From the NCBI GenBank assembly GCA_030623035.1, contig JAUXFK010000044.1, positions 1-13,930 of the forward strand: a DNA stretch of 13,930 bases. The letters run 5' to 3'. The first letter of the stretch is position 1. Each line of letters begins with the position of its first letter. The notes beneath the pieces are model-generated. The model made no database searches. It was not told the DNA's origin and saw nothing but the letters and a program-made list of their open reading frames with translations. The position numbers and the translations under genes are program-made. Source of the DNA: Deltaproteobacteria bacterium (GTDB lineage: Bacteria; Desulfobacterota; UBA8473). This document shows positions 1 through 7,063 of the stretch, piece after piece.

Positions 1-114
1 CTTTCTAACTGTCAAATCTGTAACCTACCATAAATAGGGAGTTTATTCTTTAGAGTTAACTTTATAATCATCTTAATTTTTGCCAGACCTGCAAATCTCT
101 ATACGTTTTTATTT

Positions 115-216
115 TTCTTTGTGCCACCGTGCCTTTGCCCCTCTGTGCCTGAGTAGTTACTGCATTTAAACCTCTCTGCGTTCATCTGTGTGAATCTGTG
201 GCTGAATAGTTACTCA
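115..216. repeat. Degenerate short intergenic repeats
   Basis: The 266 bp downstream of secD hold no gene that I can support. They contain low-complexity repeated words. CTGARTAGTTACT occurs twice (about 148-160 and 202-214), and the minus strand reads CCACAGATTCACACAGATG then AACGCAGAG across 171-203. A GTGCC-rich stretch (CTTTGTGCCACCGTGCC, CTCTGTGCC) covers 118-149. Such CACAGA/GCAGAG word repeats are, from memory, common between genes in environmental bacterial genomes; their function is unknown. The boundaries are approximate. Confidence 0.5.
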
Positions 217-266
217 AGATGTTCAAAAAGCAAAATCACTGTATTGAAAAACAAAGAAGAGAAAGT

Positions 267-1856
267 TTAGATACTGAGAACCTTTACCCTCTTTTTTGTA
301 AGGATCAGGTCATAGATGAATCTGGTTACGAATATTGCAGTGAACAGGCTTGCTGCAATACCGATACTCAGCGTGACTGCAAAGCCCTTGATGGGGCCTG
401 TACCAAACTGAAACAACACCAAAGCAGCAATAAGTGTCGTTAGGTTTGCATCTATTATTGTCTTGAATGCCCTGGAGTATCCACTGTCAATGGCTGATCT
501 TGGTGTCTTACCAAAAGAGAGTTCCTCCCTTATCCGCTCTAGAATCAAAATATTCGCATCCACTGCCATACCTATCGTCAAGACGATACCTGCTATGCCA
601 GGCAGTGTCAGGGTTGCTTGAAATGCTGCCAATACCCCCGTTATATATACAATGTTTAAGATAAGAGATATATTTGTTACAATGCCAGAGAGCCTATAAT
701 AAGAGACGATAAAAAAGATTACAGCGATACCGCCGATTATTATAGATACGATTCCGTTATGGATAGAATCCCTACCTAGAGATGGCCCCACAGTCCTCTC
801 TTCACTGTACGTTACAGGTGCTGGAAGAGAACCTGCTCGTAGCACTATGGCAAGATCATGGGCATCTTCGATGGTAAACGTACCCGTAATTTGAGCACGC
901 CCTCCGGAGATCCTCTCTTGTATCTCCGGAGCGGAGTAAACATTATTGTCTAATACGATGGCAAGACGTTTGTTTACATTCGCAGCGGTGATTCTGTCGA
1001 ATAGTCGTTTCCCTCTCCTGTCGAACTCTAATGTGACATAAGGCGTATTGAACTGGCTGTCAATCTGAACCCTTGCATTGGTTATGACATCACCTGTCAT
1101 CAAAGTCTTCTTCTTTAGTAAAAAAGGTCTTCTTATCGTCCTTTCAGTGAGTTTGTCTACTGCCCTCTGATATAAGACCTGATCCCCAATCGGTACGTTT
1201 CCATTTAGTGCATCTTCAATACTGTGCTTATCATCGACCAGCTTGAATTCTAATAAGGCGGTCTTGCCTATGAGATTCTTGGCCCGCTTTATATCTTTGA
1301 TTCCTGGAAGCTGTACAAGTATGTTTTTTTCGCCCTGCTTTTGGATAATCGGTTCACTAACACCGAATTGATCAATTCGGTTTCGAATCGTTTCAAGACC
1401 TTGATCAACAGCAAACCTTTCTATGGAAGCGATCTCCTGATTAGAAAGCTCCAATTTAACGGAGAATCTTCCTTCGTCCTCTTTCACGGACAGTTCCTCT
1501 AGGTTGTGAAATTCAGATTTAATAAATTCCCTGAATTTATCCATGTGCTTAGAGCTTGGGAAATCAGCTAATATTTCAGTAGCATTGACCCTCTCTAACT
1601 TCGTATATCTAATTCTTTCCTTTCTCAGGCTATCTTTTAAGTCTGATATTTTTCTTTCAACAGCATTCTCCACTGCTTTCTCTGTCTCTACCGTTAAAAG
1701 AAGATGGGTACCCCCTTGTAAGTCTAACCCGAGTTTTATCTCCTTTTTCGGCCACCAACCAGGTAATTGGTCAATTATTGAAGGAGCAAGATAAACCAGA
1801 GCAATTAAGGTAATTATACCAATTAATGTAGCTCTCCATCCTAGATTATTTGACAT
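267..1856 (-). CDS. secD: Protein translocase subunit SecD
   Basis: This is an inner-membrane subunit of the SecDF complex, which uses the proton gradient to help pull proteins through SecYEG. The protein has 529 residues, a normal length for a stand-alone SecD. Residues 9-28 form the first membrane helix. The conserved GLDLQGGTHLLL motif is at 43-54, followed by the large periplasmic P1 region including TIRNRIDQFGVSEP (156-169). The C-terminal membrane domain starts near residue 365 and carries GMAVDANILILERIREE (429-445) and the AFKTIIDANLTTL motif (463-475). The ATG at 1856 has a good ribosome site (GGAGAAGG) upstream. It is the last gene of the queA-tgt-yajC cluster, 184 bp after the methyltransferase gene. 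SecF, its usual partner and normally the next gene, is not present in the remaining 266 bp. Confidence 0.97.
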   Translation of the reverse strand: MSNNLGWRATLIGIITLIALVYLAPSIIDQLPGWWPKKEIKLGLDLQGGTHLLLTVETEKAVENAVERKISDLKDSLRKERIRYTKLERVNATEILADFPSSKHMDKFREFIKSEFHNLEELSVKEDEGRFSVKLELSNQEIASIERFAVDQGLETIRNRIDQFGVSEPIIQKQGEKNILVQLPGIKDIKRAKNLIGKTALLEFKLVDDKHSIEDALNGNVPIGDQVLYQRAVDKLTERTIRRPFLLKKKTLMTGDVITNARVQIDSQFNTPYVTLEFDRRGKRLFDRITAANVNKRLAIVLDNNVYSAPEIQERISGGRAQITGTFTIEDAHDLAIVLRAGSLPAPVTYSEERTVGPSLGRDSIHNGIVSIIIGGIAVIFFIVSYYRLSGIVTNISLILNIVYITGVLAAFQATLTLPGIAGIVLTIGMAVDANILILERIREELSFGKTPRSAIDSGYSRAFKTIIDANLTTLIAALVLFQFGTGPIKGFAVTLSIGIAASLFTAIFVTRFIYDLILTKKRVKVLSI

Positions 1857-1931
1857 GTGCCTTCTCCAATTTTTCCTACAGGTCTTTTTTACTTATTATC
1901 TATAGAGAGCGAGTCATAGACTTTATAAGGG

Positions 1932-1960
1932 GGGCTACTTTAACGCGGTGAAAGTTGCCC
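1932..1960 (-). other. Hairpin in the secD leader
   Basis: GGGC (1932-1935) pairs with GCCC (1957-1960), and ACTTT (1937-1941) pairs with AAAGT (1951-1955), with one T/T mismatch and a 9-base loop. It lies in the 184 bp gap between the methyltransferase and secD. No T-run follows it on the minus strand, so it is not a standard terminator. It could be a processing or attenuation structure in the operon transcript, or chance. Confidence 0.3.
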
Positions 1961-2040
1961 AAAACTACCCTCTTTGACAAGTAAAATGCCAGCGAATAAA
2001 ATAAAATTGTGCAAAAGCTATGGGGGCTAGATGGATTTGA

Positions 2041-2673
2041 TTAGTTTTCCACTCTAGTTCCTTGGATTACCTTATAGAGCTTGAATGGCTTTGCACTAAT
2101 CGTTCTATAAATATCAACCCCGCTTGACCTCAATGGTTCTAAAACATTTACATTCGTTGCAAACCCTACCTTCCAACATAAAGGGGAAATAAACTCCTCT
2201 ACTTTACCAAGGAATCCGTTATCACTTTTCGAATGATTAACAACGATAATTTGTCCTCCTTTTTTACATACCCTTTTCATCTCTTGACATGCCTTTAAAG
2301 GATTATTTACAGTTGTAATCACATAAGAAGCAATAACTGCATCGAAGGTTTCGTCTTCAAATTCGAGATCGAGAGCATCCATAACCTTAAAGGTTATTTT
2401 ATTATTACCATTGTTCTTTGATATCCTCTTCTTCGCCTGTTCGATCATCTTTTCAGATATATCGATTCCTGTTATTTTACAGTTTGGAGGATACAAACCA
2501 AGGGTTAGACCTGTTCCAACACCAATCTCCAATATCTTTTGGTTTTTCTTGACATCCAACATGCCAATTGCCTTTTTCCTTCCATGCTCCATAACCTTTC
2601 CGAAGATCAAGTCATAAAAGGGAGAATAAAAAGAATAAAGTCGCTTAATATAATCTGAACCGATTTTAACCAC
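2041..2673 (-). CDS. Class I SAM-dependent methyltransferase, PmtA-like
   Basis: A 210-residue Rossmann-fold methyltransferase. Motif I is LEIGVGTGL (48-56), the acidic residue after strand 2 is D71 in GIDIS, and the post-motif region FDAVIASYVITTV (110-122) resembles ubiE/pmt families. The N-terminal Y-S-P-F-Y-D-L-I-F-G segment (16-25) and a hydrophobic stretch near the C terminus resemble bacterial phosphatidylethanolamine N-methyltransferases (PmtA type), so a lipid substrate is possible; this is an inference from family resemblance. The first possible start is the GTG at 2673, because an in-frame TAA lies three codons upstream. It overlaps the yajC stop by 8 bp, and the GGGAGG at the end of yajC touches this GTG, so translational coupling is likely and the exact start is uncertain. 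This gene is not a usual part of the yajC-secD cluster. Confidence 0.85.
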   Translation of the reverse strand: MVKIGSDYIKRLYSFYSPFYDLIFGKVMEHGRKKAIGMLDVKKNQKILEIGVGTGLTLGLYPPNCKITGIDISEKMIEQAKKRISKNNGNNKITFKVMDALDLEFEDETFDAVIASYVITTVNNPLKACQEMKRVCKKGGQIIVVNHSKSDNGFLGKVEEFISPLCWKVGFATNVNVLEPLRSSGVDIYRTISAKPFKLYKVIQGTRVEN

Positions 2674-3013
2674 CTCCCATTAACTGTTTTCCTTTACTAT
2701 TGATGTTACTCAATCCTGAAATTTGGTTTCTTGATACCTTCACTCTAACCTTGTCCGCAATTTCTAGCGTGACGACCGTGTCCGTCAATCCTGTAATTTT
2801 TCCGTGAATACCACCCGCTGTTATAACCGTATCGCCTCTTTTGATATCGGCAAGAAGCTCCCTGTGTTCTTTTGCCTTTTTCTGCTGTGGTCGAATCAAT
2901 AGGAAATAGAATATCACAAACATCAATATTAGTGGAATGAAGGTAACTATACTCGAAGTACTTTCACCCGTATTACCGCCACCCATTCCCATTGCATGTG
3001 CAATATCAATCAA
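2666..3013 (-). CDS. yajC: Sec translocon accessory protein YajC
   Basis: YajC is a small single-pass inner-membrane protein that associates with SecDF; its exact role is still unclear. The 115-residue protein has one membrane helix at about residues 22-42 (SIVTFIPLILMFVIFYFLLI) followed by the hallmark RPQQKKAKEH. The cytoplasmic part carries the G-D-x-V-x-T-x-G-G-I-x-G-x-I motif (60-73). The start is an unusual TTG at 3013; it is supported by a near-perfect Shine-Dalgarno (AAGGAGGTGA, 3020-3029 on the minus strand) nine bases upstream. The N-terminal 20 residues are rich in Gly and Met. The gene ends in ATGGGAGGTGGTTAA, which also supplies the ribosome site and overlap for the following methyltransferase gene. 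Confidence 0.96.
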   Translation of the reverse strand: MIDIAHAMGMGGGNTGESTSSIVTFIPLILMFVIFYFLLIRPQQKKAKEHRELLADIKRGDTVITAGGIHGKITGLTDTVVTLEIADKVRVKVSRNQISGLSNINSKGKQLMGGG

Positions 3014-3050
3014 AAAAAATCACCTCCTTGGCAGTTGTTTTAATATGGAA

Positions 3051-4163
3051 TTATGCCTCATTGATTGATTCATAGAATTCCTTTTTAAATTCGATGAATC
3101 GATCGTCTAAAATGGCCTCTCTCACTTTTTTAATTAAAGTAAAATAATAGGTTAAGTTATGAATCGTATTAAGCCTGGGCGATAGTATTTCATTGGTCAT
3201 AAGTAGGTGCCTCAGGTATCCTTTGGAGAAATTCTTACATGTATAACATCGGCAATTTTCATCCAAAGGAGAGTCATCGTCAATATACCTGGCGTTTTTA
3301 ATTAGTATTTTCCCGCTGGAAGTAAAGAGCATCCCATTTCGGGCATTGCGTGTCGGTATTACGCAATCGAACATGTCGAATCCCAGCCCGACATATTTCA
3401 CTAGGTCTTCGGGTGTACCAACACCCATCAGGTATCTGGGGTTGTCCTTTGGCAAAAAAGGCAAAGTGTGCATTATCATATCGTGCATCATCGATTTGGT
3501 TTCCCCCACACTGAGACCACCAATCGCATATCCATCGAATCCGATATCGAGAATTGATCCGGCACTTTTTTTCCGTAAGTCTTCAAACATCCCACCCTGG
3601 ATAATACCAAAAAGGGCCGTGTCCCCTGATCTTTTTTTTCTCTTGCATCTTTCAGCCCAACTGCTTGTAATCTCAATAGAATTCAATGCATAGTCATAAG
3701 AGGCCGGATATGGTATACACTCATCAAAACACATCATTATATCCGAGCCTAAAGCCTCCTGAATCTCTATGGATTTTTCAGGTGATATAAAGTGTCTGGA
3801 GCCATCGATATGAGATTGAAAGCGCACCCCATCTTTTGTAATTTTCCTGAGGGCTGAAAGACTGAATACCTGAAACCCCCCACTATCTGTAAGAATAGGG
3901 CGATTCCACCCCATAAATTTGTGTAAGCCACCTAATTTTCGAATGACTTCTTGCCCTGGACGAAGATAAAGATGGTATGTATTACTCACTATAATCTCTG
4001 CCCCAACTTCATCCAATTCCTTTGGGGATAGAGACTTTATCGTTGCCTGTGTGCCGACCGGCATAAAAGCAGGAGTTGTAAACTCTCCATGCCTTGTAAC
4101 GACTTTGCCCAATCTTGCATTGGAATATGCTTCCTTTTTTAGAAGCTTAAATTGAAAACCCAT
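3051..4163 (-). CDS. tgt: Queuine/preQ1 tRNA-guanine transglycosylase
   Basis: Tgt swaps guanine-34 in GUN-anticodon tRNAs (Asp, Asn, His, Tyr) for preQ1, the committed tRNA step of queuosine synthesis. I chose the ATG at 4163, which gives 370 residues starting MGFQFKLL, as is usual for bacterial Tgt. The open frame continues to 4262, but that extension lies inside queA and is not Tgt-like. Seen: the LTDSGGFQVF motif with the catalytic Asp93, FGIIQGG (185-191), GYAIGGLSVGE (211-221), the nucleophile in FDCVIPTRNARNG (Asp266), and the zinc ligands Cys304, Cys306, Cys309 and His335. It directly follows queA, with the restored queA stop only 5 bp before this ATG. All hallmark residues are intact. 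Confidence 0.97.
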   Translation of the reverse strand: MGFQFKLLKKEAYSNARLGKVVTRHGEFTTPAFMPVGTQATIKSLSPKELDEVGAEIIVSNTYHLYLRPGQEVIRKLGGLHKFMGWNRPILTDSGGFQVFSLSALRKITKDGVRFQSHIDGSRHFISPEKSIEIQEALGSDIMMCFDECIPYPASYDYALNSIEITSSWAERCKRKKRSGDTALFGIIQGGMFEDLRKKSAGSILDIGFDGYAIGGLSVGETKSMMHDMIMHTLPFLPKDNPRYLMGVGTPEDLVKYVGLGFDMFDCVIPTRNARNGMLFTSSGKILIKNARYIDDDSPLDENCRCYTCKNFSKGYLRHLLMTNEILSPRLNTIHNLTYYFTLIKKVREAILDDRFIEFKKEFYESINEA

Positions 4164-4176
4164 TTTTATTATAGTA

Positions 4177-5232
4177 TTAACATCCCATCGCCGTAACTGA
4201 GAAAACGGTATTTTTTTTGATCGCCCTTTTATAGATATCTTTGACAACTTCCTTTCCTCCAAAAGCGGATACCAGTAGTAATGGGGTAGACCTGGGCTGG
4301 TGAAAGTTGGTGATCAACGCGTCAACGATCCTGAATTGATAGCCATTGTATATGAACAAAGAAGTAAGCCCTGACATGGGTTTGACTGCTCTGTCTTGAT
4401 AAGCGGCGAACTCAAGGGCCCTTGTCGTGCTTGTTCCTACTGCAATAATCTTCCTTTTTCGAGCAACTGCTTCATTTATTAAACAGGCTGCTTCTGAATT
4501 GATTTCAAAGTACTCCGCATCTAATACATGCTCCTCAATATCCTTCACCCGTATAGGCATAAATGTCCCCAACCCTATATGAACTGTGATGCGGACGATT
4601 TTTACACCTTTACCCTGTATCTTTGATATTAACCCTTCTGTGAAATGAAACCCTGCTGTGGGGGCTGCAATAGCCCCTTTTTTCTTAGCATATACAGTCT
4701 GATACCGTTCCAGATCTCCTTTGAAACTTCGGAGTTTCTCATCCCTCTTAATATAAGGGGGCAAGGGCACCCTCCCGATTCTATCGAGGATGTCTTCGAA
4801 ATCTCCATTGGTGCGAAACCGAATAACACATTTTCCATTGGGGCGTTTATTAATCATCTCTCCTTCTGAATATCCATTGAAGAATATTTTTTGGCCCTCT
4901 TTTGGCTTTTTTGAAGCCTTGATCAAACATTCCCATACGCTCAATTCAATATTGTCTTCATGGTATGGTTGACTCAATTGTTTAAGAACCAATATCTCGC
5001 ATCTTCCTCCAGTCTCCTTGGTCCCAAAGAGTCTTGCAGGAATCACTCTGGTATCGTTTATTACCAGAACATCCCCATCTTGCATAAATTCTGGTATTTC
5101 ATTGAAAGCCCTATGCTCGATACTTCCATCTTTCCTGTTTACAACCAGAAGTCGAGACTCATCTCTATCTTCTAAAGGGTGCTGGGCAATTAAGTCATCT
5201 GGAAGCCTATAATCGAATTCCTCTAATCTCAT
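4177..5232 (-). CDS. queA: tRNA ribosyltransferase-isomerase QueA, 3' end frameshifted
   Basis: QueA transfers and isomerises the ribosyl group of S-adenosylmethionine onto preQ1 in tRNA to give epoxyqueuosine, acting after Tgt. I use the ATG at 5232 (MRLEEFDY); a TTG lies two codons upstream. Family signatures are intact: FDYRLPDDLIAQHPL, VLVINDTRVIPARLFG, the GAIAAPTAGFHFT core, HIGLGTFMPIR and ITNFHQPRSTPLLLVSAF. The last residues read KKNTVFSVTAMGC. The family normally ends in YRFFSYGDAMLIL, and reading the next frame after an A8 run (4211-4218) gives YRFLSYGDGMLIL with a stop at 4169-4171. So one base appears to be missing from the A run. This could be a homopolymer sequencing error, a real mutation, or slippage on the A tract. 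Only the last dozen residues are affected, so the enzyme may still work. Confidence 0.93.
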   Translation of the reverse strand: MRLEEFDYRLPDDLIAQHPLEDRDESRLLVVNRKDGSIEHRAFNEIPEFMQDGDVLVINDTRVIPARLFGTKETGGRCEILVLKQLSQPYHEDNIELSVWECLIKASKKPKEGQKIFFNGYSEGEMINKRPNGKCVIRFRTNGDFEDILDRIGRVPLPPYIKRDEKLRSFKGDLERYQTVYAKKKGAIAAPTAGFHFTEGLISKIQGKGVKIVRITVHIGLGTFMPIRVKDIEEHVLDAEYFEINSEAACLINEAVARKRKIIAVGTSTTRALEFAAYQDRAVKPMSGLTSLFIYNGYQFRIVDALITNFHQPRSTPLLLVSAFGGKEVVKDIYKRAIKKNTVFSVTAMGC

Positions 5233-5257
5233 TTTCAAACTCGAAAGGTGTTTTTTC

Positions 5258-5455
5258 TCATTGTTCTATCCCTTTCGATATATAAATGAAGAGAAGACCA
5301 AGAGCCATAGCTATAAAGCCGAATATGCGAAGCAGATTATCCGGTAACGCCGGAAGTCTCTGTATCAAGTTTTTAAATTTTTGAGGGAAAGCAAAGTATG
5401 GCAACCCCTCTATGATTAATACCATGCCGAACACACTCAAAAAATATTTCAACAT
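5258..5455 (-). CDS. DUF2065 (YjeT-like) small membrane protein
   Basis: A 65-residue protein with two predicted membrane helices, at about 3-24 (YFLSVFGMVLIIEGLPYFAF) and 42-60 (LLRIFGFIAMALGLLFIYIS). The motif E-G-L-P-Y plus the loop L-P-D-N-L-L-R-x-F-G matches the DUF2065/YjeT family, whose function is unknown. The ATG at 5455 has an AGGA-type ribosome site just upstream. It is the first gene after the promoter at 5487-5515 and lies 25 bp before queA, so it should be the leader gene of the operon. Confidence 0.85.
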   Translation of the reverse strand: MLKYFLSVFGMVLIIEGLPYFAFPQKFKNLIQRLPALPDNLLRIFGFIAMALGLLFIYISKGIEQ

Positions 5456-5486
5456 ATTTCCTTTGTCAAAAAAATATTAACTTCAT

Positions 5487-5515
5487 ATCATAATTTTTTC
5501 TTAAGCAATTGTCAA
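5487..5515 (-). promoter_or_regulatory. Sigma-70 promoter of the DUF2065-queA-tgt operon
   Basis: On the minus strand a consensus -35 box TTGACA (5510-5515) is followed by exactly 17 bp and a -10 box TATGAT (5487-5492). The start of transcription should fall near 5480, about 25 bp before the DUF2065 ATG. The spacer is A-rich. This is the clearest promoter in the window. Confidence 0.8.
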
Positions 5516-5669
5516 GAATCTACACGAATATTTCTAAAAAATTTAAGATGAGTAATCAGATAAAGATCATAAAGAGGATTTCCCGTTGAATTAATTGCAG
5601 CCTTTTGATATGATGTTTAGCTGTAAAAGAAAATAAATTCTAAACCAATTTTTATATTCAAACCCTTTT
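5516..5669. other. AT-rich intergenic stretch, nothing recognised
   Basis: This is part of the 439 bp divergent gap between the DUF2065 and YbhB-like genes. It is AT-rich with no ORF, hairpin or repeat that I can support. It lies upstream of the promoter at 5487-5515 and ends at the inverted-repeat element starting at 5670. Confidence 0.6.
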
Positions 5670-5819
5670 GCTGGTGTCCATCCAGAAATGAGCAATTTTG
5701 TTCAAGGTCAAGGAAGGCGAATATTTTAACCGCAGGAATATATTGACATATTTCGAGGATTAAAATCTGAGCCTGACACAGAGATTGGGCAAAAGGGCCA
5801 TTTATGGATGGACACTAGC
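5670..5819. repeat. MITE-like element with about 21 bp terminal inverted repeats
   Basis: A 150 bp non-coding element. The left end (5670-5690) starts GCTGGTGTCCATCCAGAAAT, and the reverse complement of the right end (5799-5819) starts GCTAGTGTCCATCCATAAAT; 19 of 21 positions match. The interior has no ORF. Ends of this type and size are typical of MITEs moved by a transposase encoded elsewhere. No clear target duplication was found. Just outside the right end, AGATTGGG-TAAAGGGCTAT (5822-5840) imperfectly repeats AGATTGGGCAAAAGGGCCAT (5782-5801). The element sits 75 bp before the GTG of the YbhB-like gene and may affect its expression. Confidence 0.7.
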
Positions 5820-5894
5820 TAAGATTGGGTAAAGGGCTATCTTGTGTATGGGTATGAATCAATAATGAGAGCTTTTAAGATTGGAGGGGTAGTT

Positions 5895-6425
5895 GTGTCC
5901 AGGTACGGTGTTTTTATGATTTGTATCTTATTTTTAATCATATTAATTTATGGAGGGAATGTCATGGCTTTTGAGTTAAAGAGTACTGCTTTCCAACACG
6001 GTGAAAGTATCCCTGAAAAGTACACATGCAAGGGTGTTAATATTTCACCACCAATAACTTGGACGGGTTCACCACAGGGAACAAAAAGCTTTGCCCTTAT
6101 TTGCGATGATCCGGATGCCCCTTTTATTACCTGGGTTCACTGGGTGATTTATGGCATATCGTCAAATGTCAATGAGTTGCCTGAGGGGATAGCGAAGGAG
6201 AAGACAATCGAAGGTATCGGAATCCAAGGTAAAAACAGTTTTCGTAAGATCGGCTATGGTGGGCCATGTCCACCCGGGAGAAAGGCGCACAGGTATTTCT
6301 TTAAGCTTTATGCTTTGGATATTGCGCTCGATCTAAAACCTGGAATAAAGAAGAAAGAGCTGATGAATAAGATAAAAGACCACATAATTGAAAAAGCCGA
6401 ACTGATGGGGCGTTATAAAAAATGA
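5895..6425 (+). CDS. YbhB/YbcL-family (PEBP, Raf-kinase-inhibitor-like) protein
   Basis: A phosphatidylethanolamine-binding-protein fold of the bacterial YbhB/YbcL type; the cellular role of these proteins is mostly unknown. The ligand-pocket signatures are present: ICDDPDAPFITWVHWVIYGI and the G-P-C-P-P-G-R-K-A-H-R-Y-F-F-K motif. From the GTG at 5895 the protein has 176 residues and starts with a hydrophobic segment (residues 6-20) ending V-M-A at 23-25, a plausible signal-peptidase site, as in periplasmic YbcL. A second start, the ATG at 5964 (MAFELKS), would give a 153-residue cytoplasmic form. Both have a GGAGG seven bases upstream (5883-5887 and 5952-5956). The frame is open to an ATG at 5844, which has no good ribosome site. 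The fold is clear; the start is not. Confidence 0.88.
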   Translation: MSRYGVFMICILFLIILIYGGNVMAFELKSTAFQHGESIPEKYTCKGVNISPPITWTGSPQGTKSFALICDDPDAPFITWVHWVIYGISSNVNELPEGIAKEKTIEGIGIQGKNSFRKIGYGGPCPPGRKAHRYFFKLYALDIALDLKPGIKKKELMNKIKDHIIEKAELMGRYKK

Positions 6426-6431
6426 TATTAT

Positions 6432-6452
6432 CCCTTTACAAAAAAGAAAGGG
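6432..6452 (+). terminator. Weak hairpin after the YbhB-like gene
   Basis: CCCTTT (6432-6437) can pair with AAAGGG (6447-6452) around a 9-base A-rich loop, followed by TTGTTATATT. The stem is short and the T-run poor, so this is at most a weak terminator separating the YbhB-like gene from the iron-sulfur genes. Confidence 0.3.
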
Positions 6453-6528
6453 TTGTTATATTAATGTAACGAAACGATGAGAATGGGTTAACATCAAATG
6501 TATATTCGTTTAATGGGAGGTGGAAGAG

Positions 6529-7041
6529 ATGTACACAGAGGTAGTTATGAATCATTTCAAGAATCCCAGAAATGTGGGTGAGATGAAGGATGCGGATGGA
6601 ATTGGAGAAGTAGGAAATCCGGTTTGCGGTGATATGATGAATATTTATATTAAGGTAAAGGGCGACCGTATCGATGATATAAGCTTTCAGACATTTGGCT
6701 GCGGGGCTGCTATTGCTGTCTCCAGCATGTTAACGGAGATGGCCAAAGGTAAGACTTTGGAAGAAGCCAAAAAGATTACCAATAAATCTGTAGCTGAGGC
6801 CCTTGAAGGTCTTCCAAAGAACAAACTCCACTGTTCAAATCTAGGGGCAGATGCGCTTCAACTTGCGATAAAAGACTATGAGGACAAAATGTCGGGCAGG
6901 GGTAGGGGGCCACAGAGGCCGGAAGACAAACATGAGCATACCCATGGGGAGAGTTGTAAGTGCCCTTATTGTGATGGTAATGTGGATGACGGCTTAGAGT
7001 TCTGTTCTCATTGTGGGCGAGAAATCAGCGAAGATCACTGA
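6529..7041 (+). CDS. IscU/NifU-type Fe-S scaffold with C-terminal zinc ribbon
   Basis: This is a scaffold on which [2Fe-2S]/[4Fe-4S] clusters are built before transfer to target proteins. The IscU fold covers residues 1-122. All three cluster cysteines are present: Cys33 in NPVCGD (with Asp35), Cys58 in FGCGAA and Cys102 in KLHCSNL. LPKNK (95-99) aligns with the LPPVK chaperone-binding motif of IscU. After a Gly/Arg-rich and His-rich linker (HEHTH, 135-139) comes CKCPYC...CSHC (Cys145, Cys148, Cys159, Cys162), a zinc-ribbon-like tail absent from classical IscU. I chose the ATG at 6529 (170 residues) because GGGAGG (6515-6520) lies eight bases upstream; the in-frame GTG at 6520 overlaps that site. 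It is the first gene of a pair with the NifS-like gene 22 bp downstream. Confidence 0.93.
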   Translation: MYTEVVMNHFKNPRNVGEMKDADGIGEVGNPVCGDMMNIYIKVKGDRIDDISFQTFGCGAAIAVSSMLTEMAKGKTLEEAKKITNKSVAEALEGLPKNKLHCSNLGADALQLAIKDYEDKMSGRGRGPQRPEDKHEHTHGESCKCPYCDGNVDDGLEFCSHCGREISEDH

Positions 7042-7063
7042 ACTTTAATGGGGAGGGCTTGTA

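Noticed and set aside
219..443. 74-residue plus-strand ORF with several cysteines
   Set aside because: It is mostly antisense to the secD 3' end, with no ribosome site or recognisable domain; judged a shadow frame, as are the other ORFs antisense to the main genes.
4164..4262. Longer tgt start at 4262 giving 33 extra N-terminal residues
   Set aside because: The extension lies fully inside the queA 3' end, is not Tgt-like, and the ATG at 4163 gives the standard family N-terminus and length.
6520..6528. GTG start at 6520 for the IscU-like protein
   Set aside because: It overlaps the GGGAGG ribosome site; the ATG at 6529 has correct spacing and matches the family start.
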